A stretch of 64,000 bases of DNA from Ceratobasidium sp. AG-K. Its lineage: Eukaryota; Basidiomycota; Agaricomycetes; Cantharellales; Ceratobasidiaceae. The DNA lies in the NCBI GenBank assembly GCA_037039685.1, contig JAWNGF010000007.1, forward strand, positions 2,232,001-2,296,000, written 5' to 3'. Shown in pieces: positions 33,092 through 46,900 of the stretch. The notes beneath the pieces are model-generated. The model searched no databases. It was not told the origin of the DNA and saw only the letters and a list, made by a program, of their open reading frames with translations. Within the stretch, counting starts at the first letter, position 1; each line of letters begins with the position of its first letter. Both the position numbers and the translations under genes were made by a program.

Positions 33092-35437
33092 TTTCCTAAT
33101 AATTCAGAACGGGTCAACAGGCGCGATCGTTAGGAAGCTCGGGAGTTTAGCCTAAAAGAGCCTACCGAGCAGCATGAGGCATATTAGATGTTTATGTGCG
33201 TAAAAACTGAATTTGGGGGCGCGTCTTGGGGGTTGTGGTGGGTGAGAGCCTAGGGGGCCAGGATCACGTGGGTCATCAATAGGTAGGTTCTAGCAGCTCA
33301 AGGACGTCAGTTTGAGTGTTTCAGCCTGTTTTTGCTGAGGGCATGATACAGTATATGCATGCCCACGCATCACAAAGTATTATACGCTGTGCGATTGGTG
33401 CTAAGACATGGGCTACAATTGCACGTATTCCATTTGCGATTTGGAAAGGCAGAATTTGGTGGCCTGGGTAAACAGGGCGCATTTACCAATTACTTGTGCC
33501 ATTACATACCAGCATGGGTGAAATGATGATCACTCAACCGCCAAGAACAAAGTCTGATGACGCAAGTGACGATCGGGACCGAGGTTTCAGTTTCGGGTAG
33601 CACTTACACTTTTTGGCCGTTATCACAGAAGTTACAGGGGTGCACCAACGGAGCATCGATCAGTATCGCCCAGGTCTTGCGCGTGAGAGCCCCCCTTGAA
33701 TCCTCCAGAGTGCGACTATTCATCCTCTCGGGCCGTTCCAACAACATATTGTTCCTACCCAATACCGTGTCCCGTCTGTCTTTGCGCGATAAAACCAAAG
33801 CACACACACACACACACACACAGGTGGCGCATATATGCATCATATGGTCGGATAACATGTCACACCCTGAATCGCTTTACTTTCCACGTATTTCGTTCGT
33901 ACGTAGCAAGTGTTCTCCGGCTTTCAGCTAGATAGATCGAGCCTGGGAAAGGAAGCATCACTGAATCTTGTTACAAATGCCCGGGCTGTGTTGGGGCTCG
34001 GGAGGCCGAGAACCGCATGGGCCTGGTTTGCCACTGCTCGGTGATGGGAGCCTCATTGTAGTGCCCCCAAAACCTACAGCTGGACGATAGGAAGCGTGGG
34101 ATAATAACCAACGATCACCTCCTATATGATTAACAGCTGTCCGATGTTCAGGTCTGGCCGCATGTACCAGGGCGCACGAAGTAGGAAGATGTAGTCGCAC
34201 TTGCGGCATTGGGTAGGATCAATAGTGCCCTGAGGTGTCGCGCGCACAGGCCAGCCGATTAGCCCTTGTTCCTAATTAAAAAAGAATTATGTACATACAC
34301 TTGAAACGGTTGTCGGATACCTGTCCATAACCGCCGACCTGAGGGCCTAGAAGTGAGTGGTTCTAAAGCCATCTTAGCGCATGCCCTAGAACGAAGCTTG
34401 TCAAGAGCCCCTGAGTCAGCCGGGAAGACATGAGGCTGTAGTAACTTGACATGCTCACCCTTCAGATATGTATCATTCAATTAATGCAATCTCACCATTT
34501 ACGCGGAGCCGAACAGTCTATTTTAGGCTATTGACTTTTCAGCCTGTTTCAGTTGCGGTCGTGTATAACCCCAACATTAAATTTATGTCAAGTACTCAGA
34601 GATCAAGTTTGTCTCCACATACGGACCTCGTATAATTTATCCCAAGTAGGATAATTAATTAGATCATCTTGACCAATGACTCGTCTTGATCGAAATCCTT
34701 TTCATGATACCAAATGATCAACGCATTGCGTCACTTGATAGGCTCGCTATCTCCGGCCTCCGTAGGCTCACACTCTCGTACGTGGCTTCTCAACGCCCCA
34801 GGGAAGAGTCCAGTCTGGATTCCTGAAGGGTTCCGTGAGGTGGCGTCTTACACGATCTAGGAAAACTCCTGAAAGCGAGGCTTGGAGCACGTAAAACGAT
34901 GGTTGAATTACGGAGGATGGCGGAACGCGATTCAAGGAAGACTAGCCGTAATCAATTCCAAAACTCGCTACAAGGTTACAGGCTGATCGAGGCCCCAAGA
35001 AGGTGCTTTTCGAAGAGTTCCAACTGGTTCTCAACGGGGGCCGGGGGCCGAGGATCAAGAAGTGACCAGACGGGGCAAAATCACACGACGATAAGCTCTC
35101 AGAGTATTGATTGCGGGATGTACTGATGAGTCTATACGAGTGGGTGTACAACCGGATGGTCACTAATCTACTTGCAAACGAAGGGGTCCGAACTGGCGTG
35201 GGTAACCTTGAAAAAGAGGGTATCGATGAAGCTCAAAAAAACAAACGCGGACGCGCCGAGGTAGAGAAATATAGCAAGGGGGGGTTGAACAAATTTGGTT
35301 TGGATAAGACAATGCGAATAGTCCAAATCTGGAACGAGATATACAAGATGTATCAACGACAGCTAAAATATAGTCCAATAACGAATGACATGTGACCAGT
35401 AAACCAAGATGAAGTAGCATGGGTTCCATGCATCCAT
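33092..35437. other. gene-poor stretch of 2.3 kb
   Basis: Contains a CA microsatellite at 33801-33822 and several short frames without family or splice support. The right end is the 3' flank of membrane-protein copy 2. Confidence 0.4.
33801..33822. repeat. (CA)11 microsatellite
   Basis: Eleven uninterrupted CA dinucleotides. Likely length-polymorphic. Confidence 0.95.
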
Positions 35438-38386
35438 CTACTGATGTTGAATAGTCGAAGCCTCCTGGCTCGAATTCGACAACCCCAACGCACCGAGCAT
35501 CGCCTTTCCGTCTGCACTATCGTACTCGTCCATGTCCAGTTCAGTAGTAGACACGGCCGTGGACGAATCATCCGCCATCGTCCCTTCGTCCCTGCTCGTT
35601 CGCGCACTATCGATCGGAGGCACCGGATCAGTGATGAGTCGACCAGTCCCAACGAAACCCGTCGGCCGTCGAGCAGACTCCCACGTCTGAATCTCTCCAA
35701 CGCTAATCGTACTATCGCCAGCCGACAGCGCCGTATCGCGGGACAACATGCTCAATCGATTATGAACCAAAGCAGGGTCCAAGAGATGGGTGGTGCTCGA
35801 ATTTTCTTCAATGTACGCCGGGGGATGTGACGCGTGTGGATCAGCGGGAGTATCGGGCGAACTCTCGACGACAATCTGAACGCCCGCGTCGACTTCTTGG
35901 CGATAGCTCGAGTCGCCCTGGCCGGACGTGCGATGCCCGAGCTCGCCCAGTCCAGAAGTGCGACTGCCCAACTCGGGAGTACGGTGTGCCAATTCGGTGA
36001 CAGAGGAGCCGTGTCCCTGGGCGGTATGATACGCCGAGGTAACATCGGAATAGTCCGAGCCGGTAGACGAGCGAGGTCCGTTGGTGTTGGAGTGTGAGGA
36101 GCCCGGCCGGCTGCGAAGAAGGACTTTGGGGAGACGTTGGTGCCATGCCGAGGGCGGAACCGCAGCGGGGGAGCCAGGGGCAGGAGAGGTGGGAGGGTTG
36201 GTTGAACTTCGGCCCGATGAACTTGGCCGGCTGTTGATCAACGTTCGGGCCCGCGCGAGCAGGCTGGGTTCGCGCGTAATGGGTCGGCGTGGTCGGGATC
36301 CACCACGGTCAGAGTCGGACTGGGCGTTGGTAACTCGAAGCGGGTTGCGTGCGGGTTTGGTAGGAGCTCCGCTGCCGAGACCAGTATTCGACCGCGAACT
36401 CGTGGTGGTAGCAGGATGGGGAGTGGGAGTCGACGGCTCTTCGGGCCTCGCGTTCTCTTCATCATCGGGTGCCAGCACACGCTCCACATCATGCGACACC
36501 CTCGCCGACTGGGACCGTTGTCGAAGATGATGGTAGTTGGACCGTGTCTTGGACCCCGTCGCCTCTGCCGACTCGCGATCCTCGTCTCCCTCACTCAGAC
36601 TAGCCTTGTGCGCAACGTCGCGGCTCCGACGACCCCACCCATCGCGACTAAACCTCCCGCCGTCACGGTCCTCGAGCCGGACAAACCTGCCCACATCCCC
36701 GCTCCTCCGCGTAGAATCAAACGACCCATGACGAAGGCCCGACCGAACGCTCACGCGGTGCTCTTTCTTCCTCTCGGTGCTCATCCTCAAGTCGCTCAGC
36801 TGGCGGAAATGGCCCGAGACGGGGCGCGAACTGGGATGCGAGCCAGGGCCGTTGTATTGGCCTGAAATCGGACGCCTGGAGACAAAGTCACCACTGCCGC
36901 TTGGTCGGTGATGGCTGACATGGCCAGAGATGGGCCTTCGGCGGCCTTGGTCTCGCTCGGGGTCATAGTCTCGGCTCATTCGATATGGGGGGTCTTGGTC
37001 GCGGCTAGGTCGGTACGGCGCGCCTTGGTCACGGCTAGCTCGGTAGGGAGGGTTTGGTCGGTAGTTGTCGTAGCCGTCGCGACTCCTACGATATCCGTCG
37101 AGGTCTCGACTGGGCCGATACCCATCGTCGTATCGACTTGACCTATGCGCCAGATCCATGCTCTCCCGATGCGGAGTCGCACCTGGATGGTACCCCCGAT
37201 ACTGGCCATCCAAACTAGCATGCCGGGCCAGAGAAAATGGACTAGGAGGTTCACCCCACGTCTCGCGATACGACGGGCTGCGAGCACTCAGATGGGACCG
37301 AGGCGGATCATACTCGTAATCAGACGGCTCCCGGCTTACGTCCGAGGCGTTCAGGTCGAGCGGCCTCAGGGACTCTGTTGGGAAATAAGCGTTCCATCAA
37401 TTGTTCAAGAAGCAGAAGCATACCTCGTTGTGAGCTGAACCTCGGTTCAGGGTTGCGTGGGACATAGATGTACTCGCCGTCGAGATAGCCCATGTCTTTT
37501 CCGATGCGGACATCTTCCACAGGTCTGCGCTGCGACCGGCCAAACCCGAGGCATCTCCACAGGATGATCGCAGCGAGGATGAACATGACCGCGGTACCGA
37601 ACACCGAGCCAACGATGATCCCGATGATCGCACCTGATGATAGACCAGCTGACGAGGAACCTGAAGTATCGGTGGGGGTGGGGAACGAGGTGGGAATGGG
37701 CGCAGCCGTCGTTGGAGCCGAGGGAGTTGCGTTTCTCCAAGCGCCTGGAATAAAATGAGAATAAGCTCGAACAAAGCGAGTGAAATGCACCTTCGAGGTC
37801 CCACTTTCCAGCTGACGGTTCGATCCTTGCCCAGAGCGGAATATCAATTTCATCGATGCGGGCCTTGATGATGGGATCATAGCTGGGGCAAGGTTAGACT
37901 TGTAGGGGTGAAGTGGAGAGACATACTCAGTGAGAGGATCAGGAATGGCCGCGCAGTTCTTTTCAAACGAAGTAAACGTTGTCGAGGTAGCCTCCATTGT
38001 ATAGTTGTATTGACACGACCTATGCAACATCATTAACCGTCAATACATTCGAATGAATAGACTTACCAGCAAGCGCTGAACAACGCAAATGTGGGGCTCC
38101 CACAGCAACACGCGGCAGTGATCGACCCAGGAGAGTTGTCGCACATGTAGTTACTGGGCATCCAGTCCAGCAAATACGCAGGGCTACATATTCGCATGAC
38201 ATCTTGTAGCACTCGACATGGCGACTGTCCGCGCGAGTTGGTCATCCAGCTGCAATACTATTAGCGAACCAAAATGACTTCAACACAGTATACGTACCTT
38301 GTCATCGCTGGATCATGGCATTCATAGGGGCCCTGTTGGGCGAGTGAGAGCTGGGCCACCAAAAGGAGCGGAATGAGCACCAGCAT
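35438..38386 (-). CDS. single-pass type I membrane protein, family copy 2
   Basis: Function unknown. Minus-strand exons 38386-38298, 38249-38067, 38019-37927, 37882-37791, 37744-37424 and 37374-35438 total 2715 nt, 904 residues, in frame. Signal peptide MLVLIPLLLVAQLSLAQQ, a Cys-rich ectodomain (SPCRVLQDVMRIC, CCCGSPTFALFSACW), a Thr/Pro stalk and one membrane helix (AIIGIIVGSVFGTAVMFILA) precede a 650-residue cytoplasmic tail. The tail is rich in Arg/Tyr/Asp/Ser with repeats such as YRPSRD and YRMSRD early on, and a Ser/Thr/Pro-rich remainder. Introns are 44-49 nt. Its first five exons have a near-identical duplicate at 51.7-52.7 kb. Low-complexity tail and single helix suggest a surface sensor or adhesion protein; that is inference only. 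Confidence 0.82.
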
Positions 38387-39190
38387 GATTAGGTCCGTCA
38401 AGGGGGAGTAGTGGCTCAGACTCAGGTCGCAACCGACTTTTGTTAAACATTTGTGTCCGTTTCCACCGACAAACGCCACATGTCAACCAAGGTTCAACTA
38501 ACCTCCTTCGATCGTCGGCATAAACAAGGGTTAAATTAAACATTCATTAGGCGCTACTATGACGTAATCAGAGACAAATCACGAAATCAGGATTCATCGG
38601 CTTGGGCTTGGGCTGATGGTGAAAATCTGAAGATCCGACGCCCGCGTCGAGTCGAGGAGTTCTTGAACCCACGAATCAAATGCCGGCTGTTTGGGGAACA
38701 GTCCCGCCCTTGCGTTTCGGACGACTGTGCCAAGCTCGCTGTCTAGTACGACAGACTCGATGTACGCCTGTCGGTCCGAACATTTGTTCCATAGTCTGGT
38801 TCTTCGGTGTATGCGGGCGTTGGGCCCCCCTTTGGCGGGGTAATCCTCGAGCGATGCTTTGCGTCCTCTGGTTCGTCGTACCCAGGTGGTTGATACCTCT
38901 CCGCGCTCAATCGTTAGATGTGTCGTTCGGCGGGCACAGTTTAGGCGAGACCGCATGCTATCATTCGCGTACTTTTCAGGTTCGTACCACCTGACTTGCT
39001 GAAGGCGTTGCTTTGCGAGGGGGCAGGCACCGCCAATCGATAATGCAGCGACATCTCAGGATACTTGGAGGGTTTATCTGCGCATTACTCGAGTCGGCAC
39101 ATTTCCGGGTCCACAACGTGCTTGATAATGTCGCATCGTACAGCTACGAGCTCTAGGCGTGGGAGGTCGGGTACAATATTATCCTCGACC
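37406..39190. repeat. segmental duplication, copy A (copy B at about 51674-53470)
   Basis: Same orientation, about 14.27 kb apart; positions in the membrane-protein part differ by exactly 14,268. Similarity is very high over the membrane-protein exons and introns (37.4-38.58 kb) and lower beyond about 38.6 kb, where small indels appear. Copy A keeps the whole membrane-protein gene but only a damaged piece of the neighbouring gene. Confidence 0.9.
38594..39190 (-). pseudogene. truncated copy of the hypothetical gene at 52868-55176
   Basis: Matches the last exon of that gene: shared stretches include AYIESVVLDSELGTVVRN and ARAGLFPKQPAFDSWVQELL. It lacks everything upstream of the last exon, and small insertions and deletions put the 38.9-39.2 kb part in different frames. 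It sits beside membrane-protein copy 2 just as the intact gene sits beside copy 3, so it came with the segmental duplication. Confidence 0.75.
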
Positions 39191-39535
39191 TTACTAGGCG
39201 CATTTTAGCTACGTTAAGATTCATTGGTTTGGTGTCACTTTTATCGAATCTCTTTATATTCTACGGTAGTAGTTTGATTCGACTCCGAGTTAATAGTGGA
39301 CATCTGCGAGGAAGTTGCGGAAAGGGGGCAAGTGTACGGAGGGAATGAGCCTGGATACGGTATATATCCGGTACTGTACAGGGCCATCGTCAAATGTCGG
39401 CGACATAATAGATTTTGGAGGATTCGCGGATCATGGGACGGTCCATAGCATGTTTCCAGACTGCCAGCAATATCCAAATATGGTATTAGTTTTTCGGACT
39501 TACCTACCTCGGCATCCAGATTACTGTGGCCGAAT

Positions 39536-40241
39536 TTATTGCTGTTTTCAAAAGGGTCTGCCGGAAGCGCCGAGTGATGATGCACGCACAAAAAAACCGC
39601 CAAGAGTAAAGTCGATTGAACTCTGTCAAAACGAGTCACTGTGCTATGCAAAGTGTATACTCGGGCTCGTGTCGACGAGGCGCACGCTTTTGTGCACATT
39701 ATATGATGCAAATACAGATAATGAGAAATTGACCTCTTGGGGGTCCATGCGCGATTCTGCAGCCCGGAGTAAAGGTTGGAGCCCAAGAAAGGTATCGATG
39801 TTCCCGTAAGAGCTTCCTCTATATGCTAGCTGGCAAAGGTCTTCGGAGATTTAGTAATTTTACTATGATTGTTGCTGCAAAACCGACTCGTGACCACTGC
39901 CCCTTCGTGTATCTGGCGTGTGTAATTACCCCTCGAGAGACAGTGATCCAAGAGATGCAACAGGTACTATAAAGCGCTTGTGCACTGTGTTTAGACTCTC
40001 AACCGCCCTTCCGGCTACGGAATCGCCCATGGACCCCCACGAGGTGGATTTTTCAGTCTCTGTATTTACATCATATAATGTGCACAAAAACGTGCGGCTC
40101 GTCGACGCGAGCCCGAGTATACACTTTGCATAGCACAATGACTCGTTTTGACAGAGTTCAATTGACTTTACTCTTGGCGGTTTTTTTGTGCGTGCATCAT
40201 CACTCGGCGCTTCCGGCAGACCCTTTTGAAAACAGCAATAA
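39536..40241. repeat. imperfect inverted repeat, arms of about 222 bp
   Basis: Left arm 39536-39757 and right arm 40020-40241 are reverse complements with scattered mismatches, separated by 262 bp. Both arms carry the same protein-like stretch, for example KGLPEAPSDDARTKKPPRVK, on opposite strands. No target duplication or transposase is evident. A read-through transcript would fold into a long hairpin. Confidence 0.8.
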
Positions 40242-40243
40242 TC

Positions 40244-40470
40244 TCCGAGCTGCCACGACCTGTGAGCAACAGGTTGCATCTCTCCTAGAGGCAACAGGCT
40301 TCCACAATGCCGCAACATATATGACATAGGTAGATCTAAAGTTTGGCTCTTGTATTAGGCTAGGTAGAGTCTAAATAACGCTATTATGACAGTACGGGAC
40401 ACTCGTGGCCACATGCCATCCTTGTTCTCTGTCTGTGATCCGGAAGGGATGTTATATAAACACTGAGTAA
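40244..40470 (+). pseudogene. fragment of an Asl1-like glycosyl hydrolase gene
   Basis: CGAGCTGCCACGACCTGTGA leads into EQQVASLLEATGF, resembling REQQVAFLQEAMDF of the relic at 56.9-57.8 kb. Near 40400 the order GTGGCCACAT...CCTTGTTCTC...GATCCGGAAGG also recurs. Stops and missing exons show that it is dead. It lies between the inverted repeat and the start of the kinase locus. Confidence 0.6.
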
Positions 40471-40986
40471 GCATTGTTTGGCGATGGTTGCGGCCTGACA
40501 CATTTTAGTATCGTTCAAGTTGCACAAAACCAGCCATTATCTACGCCTTCACACCTCTCGACATTCTCAGAGCACACTTCGTGACCGGTACCACGACTTG
40601 TACGTACATGTTGTTGCACCTTCATATCGAAACGGCATGAGATCCGCGAAAAGGTACATAAGTGGTTCGGTGGTGACTCTTTTCACGTCGGGATCAACTC
40701 ATCAAGCCGCATATACTATGTTGTGTCTACGCCAAACGCGGAAATTGTGATCCTAGGTTTCCCACCCGTTTTGGACTTTAGCTAGAACCTACTGGGCTAG
40801 CACATCGTTACCGCGATGCATACCTTCTGTTTCTGGTATGATAGATTGGTGTGATTTTTGCAGTCAAATTCGATTTACCTGCATCCCACACCGGTCTTTG
40901 CCTCAGCCGCTTGATGGGTTGCCGGATTAAGGTGCCCAGATCTTATCAAAGAATCATAAGCGCTCGAGACTTTTCTCCGATCGGTT

Positions 40987-43900
40987 ATGGTCCGTGAGAT
41001 GGTGGACGATCCCGTCTGCAACGTCCATCGCGAAGAGGAAGATAGCATACACTATATTGGTATCCGAAAAATCGTTTCTCGAGCATGCAGGTCAAGATAC
41101 ACGTACGTATGCTGGTGGTAATTCCATGTGCTGAGTTGAAGGTCGTGGCTTTACAGTGGGTACGTTTGACATACTGTGCCACTTCAAGGCGCATTGATGT
41201 AGTTTGTGCCATACGTGTGACTAGGTTGAAGGCGCAAACGAAGTGAGGGTGTGTGTTTTTTGCTATCTGGTTAGTAAGCTGATACTTCTTGCTTTAACGC
41301 GACTTCAGAATGTACGTATCCACAATCACATAGACATTTCAAACCTGACAACTGAGTGTGCTGTTGGTCGATGTGGTTGTGTACAAATAGGGGGTGAGTA
41401 AGGAGAATAAATTGTGCAACCAAGCACGGAACAGTAGATCCATGGCCCTAAACGATTGTCTTCCTAACTGACAACGGGCGCTACTTTAGCTGGTGCGTGC
41501 TGAGCCCGAATTAGATGAGCTGCTAGTGCTAATCGGCGCTACGTTCGTTTATACGTTTTTCGGAATTGTGGTTCGTTGTTGTCTATTACCATGCTACTAC
41601 TATAGCGAGTGGGTCCCAATATCCAATCAAATGGAAGGCTGACTGAGCAGTGCATTGATTGGGTTTGACTCGCGATTCCATGGTGCTGTGTAACTGGAGA
41701 CTGTGAGCACAAATTACCAGGGGAAGCGAGAAAAACACTAACCATAAGTGTTCATATGGCTTAATGGACTTATTTTACCAACGGTAACACTGGGTGTATG
41801 TTCAAATTGGGTAATGTAGTGGGTGGGTGCTCTTGATATTTCAGATCTGACCCATATATTTTATTCTGCACCTAGACGGTATGTGGTACCCAGTGCCTCA
41901 ATACCGCGAGCTTCCTAATCAGTGACTTTGATGGACGTCAGTGGGTAAGTTTAATTTCACTGGCTCGCTGAGTGGTTTGCCGGAAATATAATTATTTTGC
42001 ATCTGCTGCCAGCCCGTGAATTACCGAGTGGCAAGTGCTTTAACCGTGGCTGAATCGTTCTAGTAGCTCTGACTACTTCGGCCTCACCTTTCCTACTCAC
42101 CCTTGTCCATACAGAGCGTGAGTACACCAGTTATGTGATATATTTGAGGTGCAAGTATGCTGAAATACTGGGTGGTTCGCGATTGCACACCGGTCCATCC
42201 ACAACGGCTATAGTATGTAAGTTGGCGCGTAGTTGCTGGGAGACGAGTTGTGTGTATTGACGAGATGTAATTGGTGATTGTAGAGGGTGCGTTTTGTGTC
42301 TGGCACAGAGAACATACGGCGATAACAAACGTGCGCGATGGCAGATTGTGAGTAAGATTCAGTGCGCTATATGACATGCATTGAGCTATGACGCATGCCC
42401 AACGCTCAGACTGTGAGTATTATTAGAACAGACGGGAAGCCCTACCTAACTAGGAAAATACGTTATTTCACTACCGCTGGTTATGGTAATGTGCGGACTT
42501 AGTTGGTGCGTGTGCTACATATCAGACAGGGATAATGCTGATCAATGGATCTCGTCTTGCTCTCGCTCCTGGGTAACGCTGCGGGAACGTAGTTTGTACG
42601 TTCGAGCTGCGCCTCTCGGATGGGCAGGGCAGTGCTAACTGATTGATTGTTACATCGTAATGTATACAACTTCTAACCCTGTTGACGGGGGTTAAGCCGG
42701 TGAGTATATAATTCCAATGTGGCAACTGGGGCACTGATAAGTGGAATGTTCGTGTTTACATCCTTGTCATTGTTAATATCGATCGCTGCTACTGGGTAAC
42801 ATTAGGCGGTATGTTTATTAATAGCTCGGATTATTCCTAGCCTTATGCCAACAAATTTTGCGTTCGTCCGATGGCACTTTCAGAATGTTTGTATGCGTCG
42901 CTTTCCTGGAGGGAGTAATATTAACCAGCGCAACACTTTTCTGGGCGGACCTGATTTCATTGCAACGCTGGTCAACGTTAACGCTTCCCGGGAATCTCAG
43001 AGAGTGCGTATGAGCCGTACATTCCTAAGATGTTGAATTATGTAGTAATAATCTGGACGATCTCTCATTTGCTGTTGCCGGCTAATACTACGATGCGATT
43101 TTAGCCGGTGGGTATCAATAGCATGCGAGAAGGGCGACATTGACCGTCGCAATCTAATATGTTTCGGGATGGTGTTTGACATGAATATTGGACAAACATG
43201 TGGCCTGTCCTCAGTGGGTGAGTGCAAGCAGGGTTAGGCGGAGATGATCTTGACCCTTGTTTCAATGCTCCGCAACGGCTGATGCTACTCGGTGATTTTA
43301 GAACGGAGTACGTATGTTTCACTCTGTGGCTAGGAGTACTGCTGAAAGACGTGATATCTACCTTGGTATGACTTGGTCTGTGACTTCTGGTCGACGTTCC
43401 TACGGAACTTAGGCGGTACGTTCGACATTTATAGGCATCACATAGGGATGATATTGAGTAACGAACTATCTCTTTGTTCATCCCGTTATGTGCCTATATT
43501 GCTGGGTACTTTTGACAAATGTAGTGGGTAAGTGTGTTAGACGTCAGATTGGAACCCACCTGGTATTGACTAAAGTAACACCTGTCTGGGTGCCCTATTT
43601 GTTATCACTCGCGTCTGATACTTCTGGATGACTGCAGTTGGTGCGTGTGGGCACGATGTCAGACGTAGGTGACGCTGACTACTAGCGTAATATTCCGGGG
43701 AATGCCACTCCTCCTTGCGACTGGTTGGTTCAATGTGGCAAATTTACTAGAGAGTACGTACAGACCGTGCTGCAGTTGGGATCACTCTGACTAACGAAGC
43801 GCTTCCCTGGATGCTTTGTTGATTGTTGTTCTTTGAAATTTTAGTTTGTACGTGCAAACCACTTGTTGAGTAGTCTTGACACTGCCCGGTCTAACACATA

Positions 43901-46900
43901 TCTGGGTATGTTTCCGCGGTCGTAAACCGATATTACGAATACACATTCAGGATGTGAGTGCAAAAGATATACCGGGCACTAGAATAACATTGATGTGTTT
44001 ATTATAATATTCACTTACGTTCCTCATACCTTCTTCATAATTGCCTTGTGAGTTTAGGAAGTGCGTATTAATCCTGTGTAGCAACTCTGGGTTAGAGGCA
44101 CTGATCAGAAGGTGCTTTGTTGGGAACTCACTACTCCCATGAACGTGCGCTCAGTATGTGCGTGTGAACCAAGCTTTGGATAGAAGGTTGGCTCATCCCT
44201 TGAACACTTTGGTGAACGTCTGGGTTATCACGATCGCTTGCTGGTCGCGTTGCACAATATTAGTTCGTATGTATAATCCATTTGCTGTGTATTAATGATA
44301 CTGAACTGTGTGTTAACGTTGGGGTTGATGCTTCCGGACCCTACCTGGCTCCTCTGCATACCTTTAGGAAGTATGTATAACCCGAACATTGGATGAATAT
44401 GGCGTTGATTAGAGAATTCTCTCCTGTGCTGAATTGTCGACGTGAATACTGGCAACAATACCATGGAACACAAGTTGGTGAGTGTCAATTAAATGTTGGA
44501 CGGGGATGGTACTGTTCACTGGTAGTGCGGTAATCACATGGACATGTGATGAGCACTATAGCTGATTTCACTATGCAATGCTAGGAAGTGCGTATGCGAT
44601 CACTTTTTAAACATAGAAACTGCTGACTGATACAATTGAACTTAACTCCCAACTGACTACAAACACCGGCGGGCACTGCTGTGTAACTCAGGGAGTACGT
44701 TGAAACTGTTGGCTCAACAAAATGAATACTGACTTGATTAATTCAACCTGGTATTTGATTATTCCAACGATTCTTCATTGAAATTATTGGGGGGACATAG
44801 GGAGTACGTGTACTAAGTAATACTGTGATTAACGCTAACTGCTCCGTCGCACCTGTGTGTATGGTTTTTGGCTATTTTTTTCACACCATATTAGCGGGTA
44901 CGTGCCAGCCATCCATTTGACGTTGGGTAGTTTTGGAAGCTCTGATTATCCGCTGGATGATTTTTTTGACATGTGACTATTGGCCAACTCTACTGTGCAA
45001 CTTTAGCGCGTAAGTACCACTCACCCTTCATACGTGGGTAAGAATAGCTGATGCGCTGTTTTTCTGGGTATACCACCTCATATCCCTCAAGTGGGTACGT
45101 ACTAATATGTATGCGATTGCCTTTGCAACACTCACATGACAATGCCGGGCGGCCCCTTACAATCACAGTTGGTATGCAGTGTGCTCTGAAACTTTGAAAT
45201 CGATACAGCTAACCACAAGAACTCTATCTTCAAATATATATCCTGCTATAAACACTGACTGATGGCATCTGATGGCCTTACCAGAGCGTGAGCACTAGCA
45301 TTTTTCTCGGTCAAAAGGAAACTAGCTGGTCTAATGTCATATCGCCCTTGGTGTCGGTTAATATGCATTATGCCATTATAGGGGGTGAGTAAAAAATAGT
45401 TTGAGGGAAAGCGCCTCGTAAAATTATATTTGAGCATTGCAATTGTTTTTATTATTATTAACACTACTACGTTGCTTCAGGTGGTACGTATACTCATTCC
45501 GGACCAGACGCAATCAATCTTGACATGTACTGCGTTTGCAAAACGGGAACACTCAAGACGGTGAGTAGAAGCCATGCACGGCACAAGAGTGTGATTGGTT
45601 GACATGATAACCAATTTCCCCAATTATTGGTTGGTGTGGCGTGTAATTTAGGGAATGTTATATGTACGTTGGTCAAGTACCATACACAATGGCATATAAA
45701 AGCACTGTGGACTAACGTAACAATGTGTCACTCACCGTTTCAATCGGATAATGTTGGTGCGCAACATCAGTCGGTACGTGGAAGCGTCACGTTGGGAAAG
45801 TTATTGTGCTGACCATGACAACATCTCTGCTGGTGGTTGCTTGGTGTGACCAATGTGCAATTCGCAGAAGGTGCAGCTTTGCTATGGAGTTGGGTGTTAA
45901 TGATGCTAACATACTCGGCAACTACCTAAATTGCCGTCCTCTCTTACTCGCTTATGGGCTCATATTTTTTGGTCCAAGTTTGTCTGTCATCTCATGACAC
46001 TTATTGGGGTTGTCTACTGATTGCTTTCTACTGCATAATAGATTGTGAGTTGCCGCTGTACATGTATCTGGGCCAAGATATCACCCTTAAACTTTACCTC
46101 GCCCAGACTGTATGTTCTGGTATTTCACGGGCAAAATTGCCGTTGATTGACGCATGAGATTCCGGGTCACATAGCTGGTCAGTAGTTTGTCCTTTTCTTT
46201 TTTTCGCTGCCATAGCCACACTCCACAAAATCTACTGTTGCTTGTGAAGGCCTGTTGACGTGCACCTTCTCGTGAGTGATTGCTCAGATAAAGGAGCACC
46301 CAAGTGGGCTGAGATAACAGCGCCCTTGGTGATTGTAAGTGCTCATTTATCTACGTGAGCACTCACGAGCAACTGTGTGCTCGTCAATTCTGTCAAATTT
46401 TGTGGAGCCCTTTACACCTCGCTCATGCGCACTAATGATACTATATAACACCTCTAGGATGTAAGTTCCTTGGATTACCCTGGTTACAAAATTACACGCT
46501 CTCATTATACCTGGTAATAATAACTTATAGAAAGTAGGTTACTATTCTTAGTCGCTTTTGTTTATTGTCTGACCGATTTCCTGGTATTAGGCTGTGTGTC
46601 TTTTCTGCTGATTTGAGTGAAACTTATCCCGACTTATCAACATGTCTCTGCTAGATGGTGAACATTGCAATCCAGCACTAGATTAGCCGACACTCACATT
46701 ATCTTCACTCTATCACTACCATTCTAGGAGGTATGCTTTGAGTAATCTCACTTGTTGTTTGAGCCTTCTGCTGACCTATGTGATCTTAGGCTGTACGCTA
46801 GTTCCTTCGTGTTTATTATCCAAGCTCACTAATTCTGTAACACCTTGTTCTTAGGCGGTAGGTTTGCTCAAACTGCCCACAACCGCAAAAATTAACTAAG

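Noticed and set aside
44108..44110. Extra microexon AAG within the intron at 44061
   Set aside because: AG-AAG-GTGCTT fits loosely and would split the intron into 47 and 44 nt, but neighbouring 105-nt introns have no such mid-point site, so it is probably chance.
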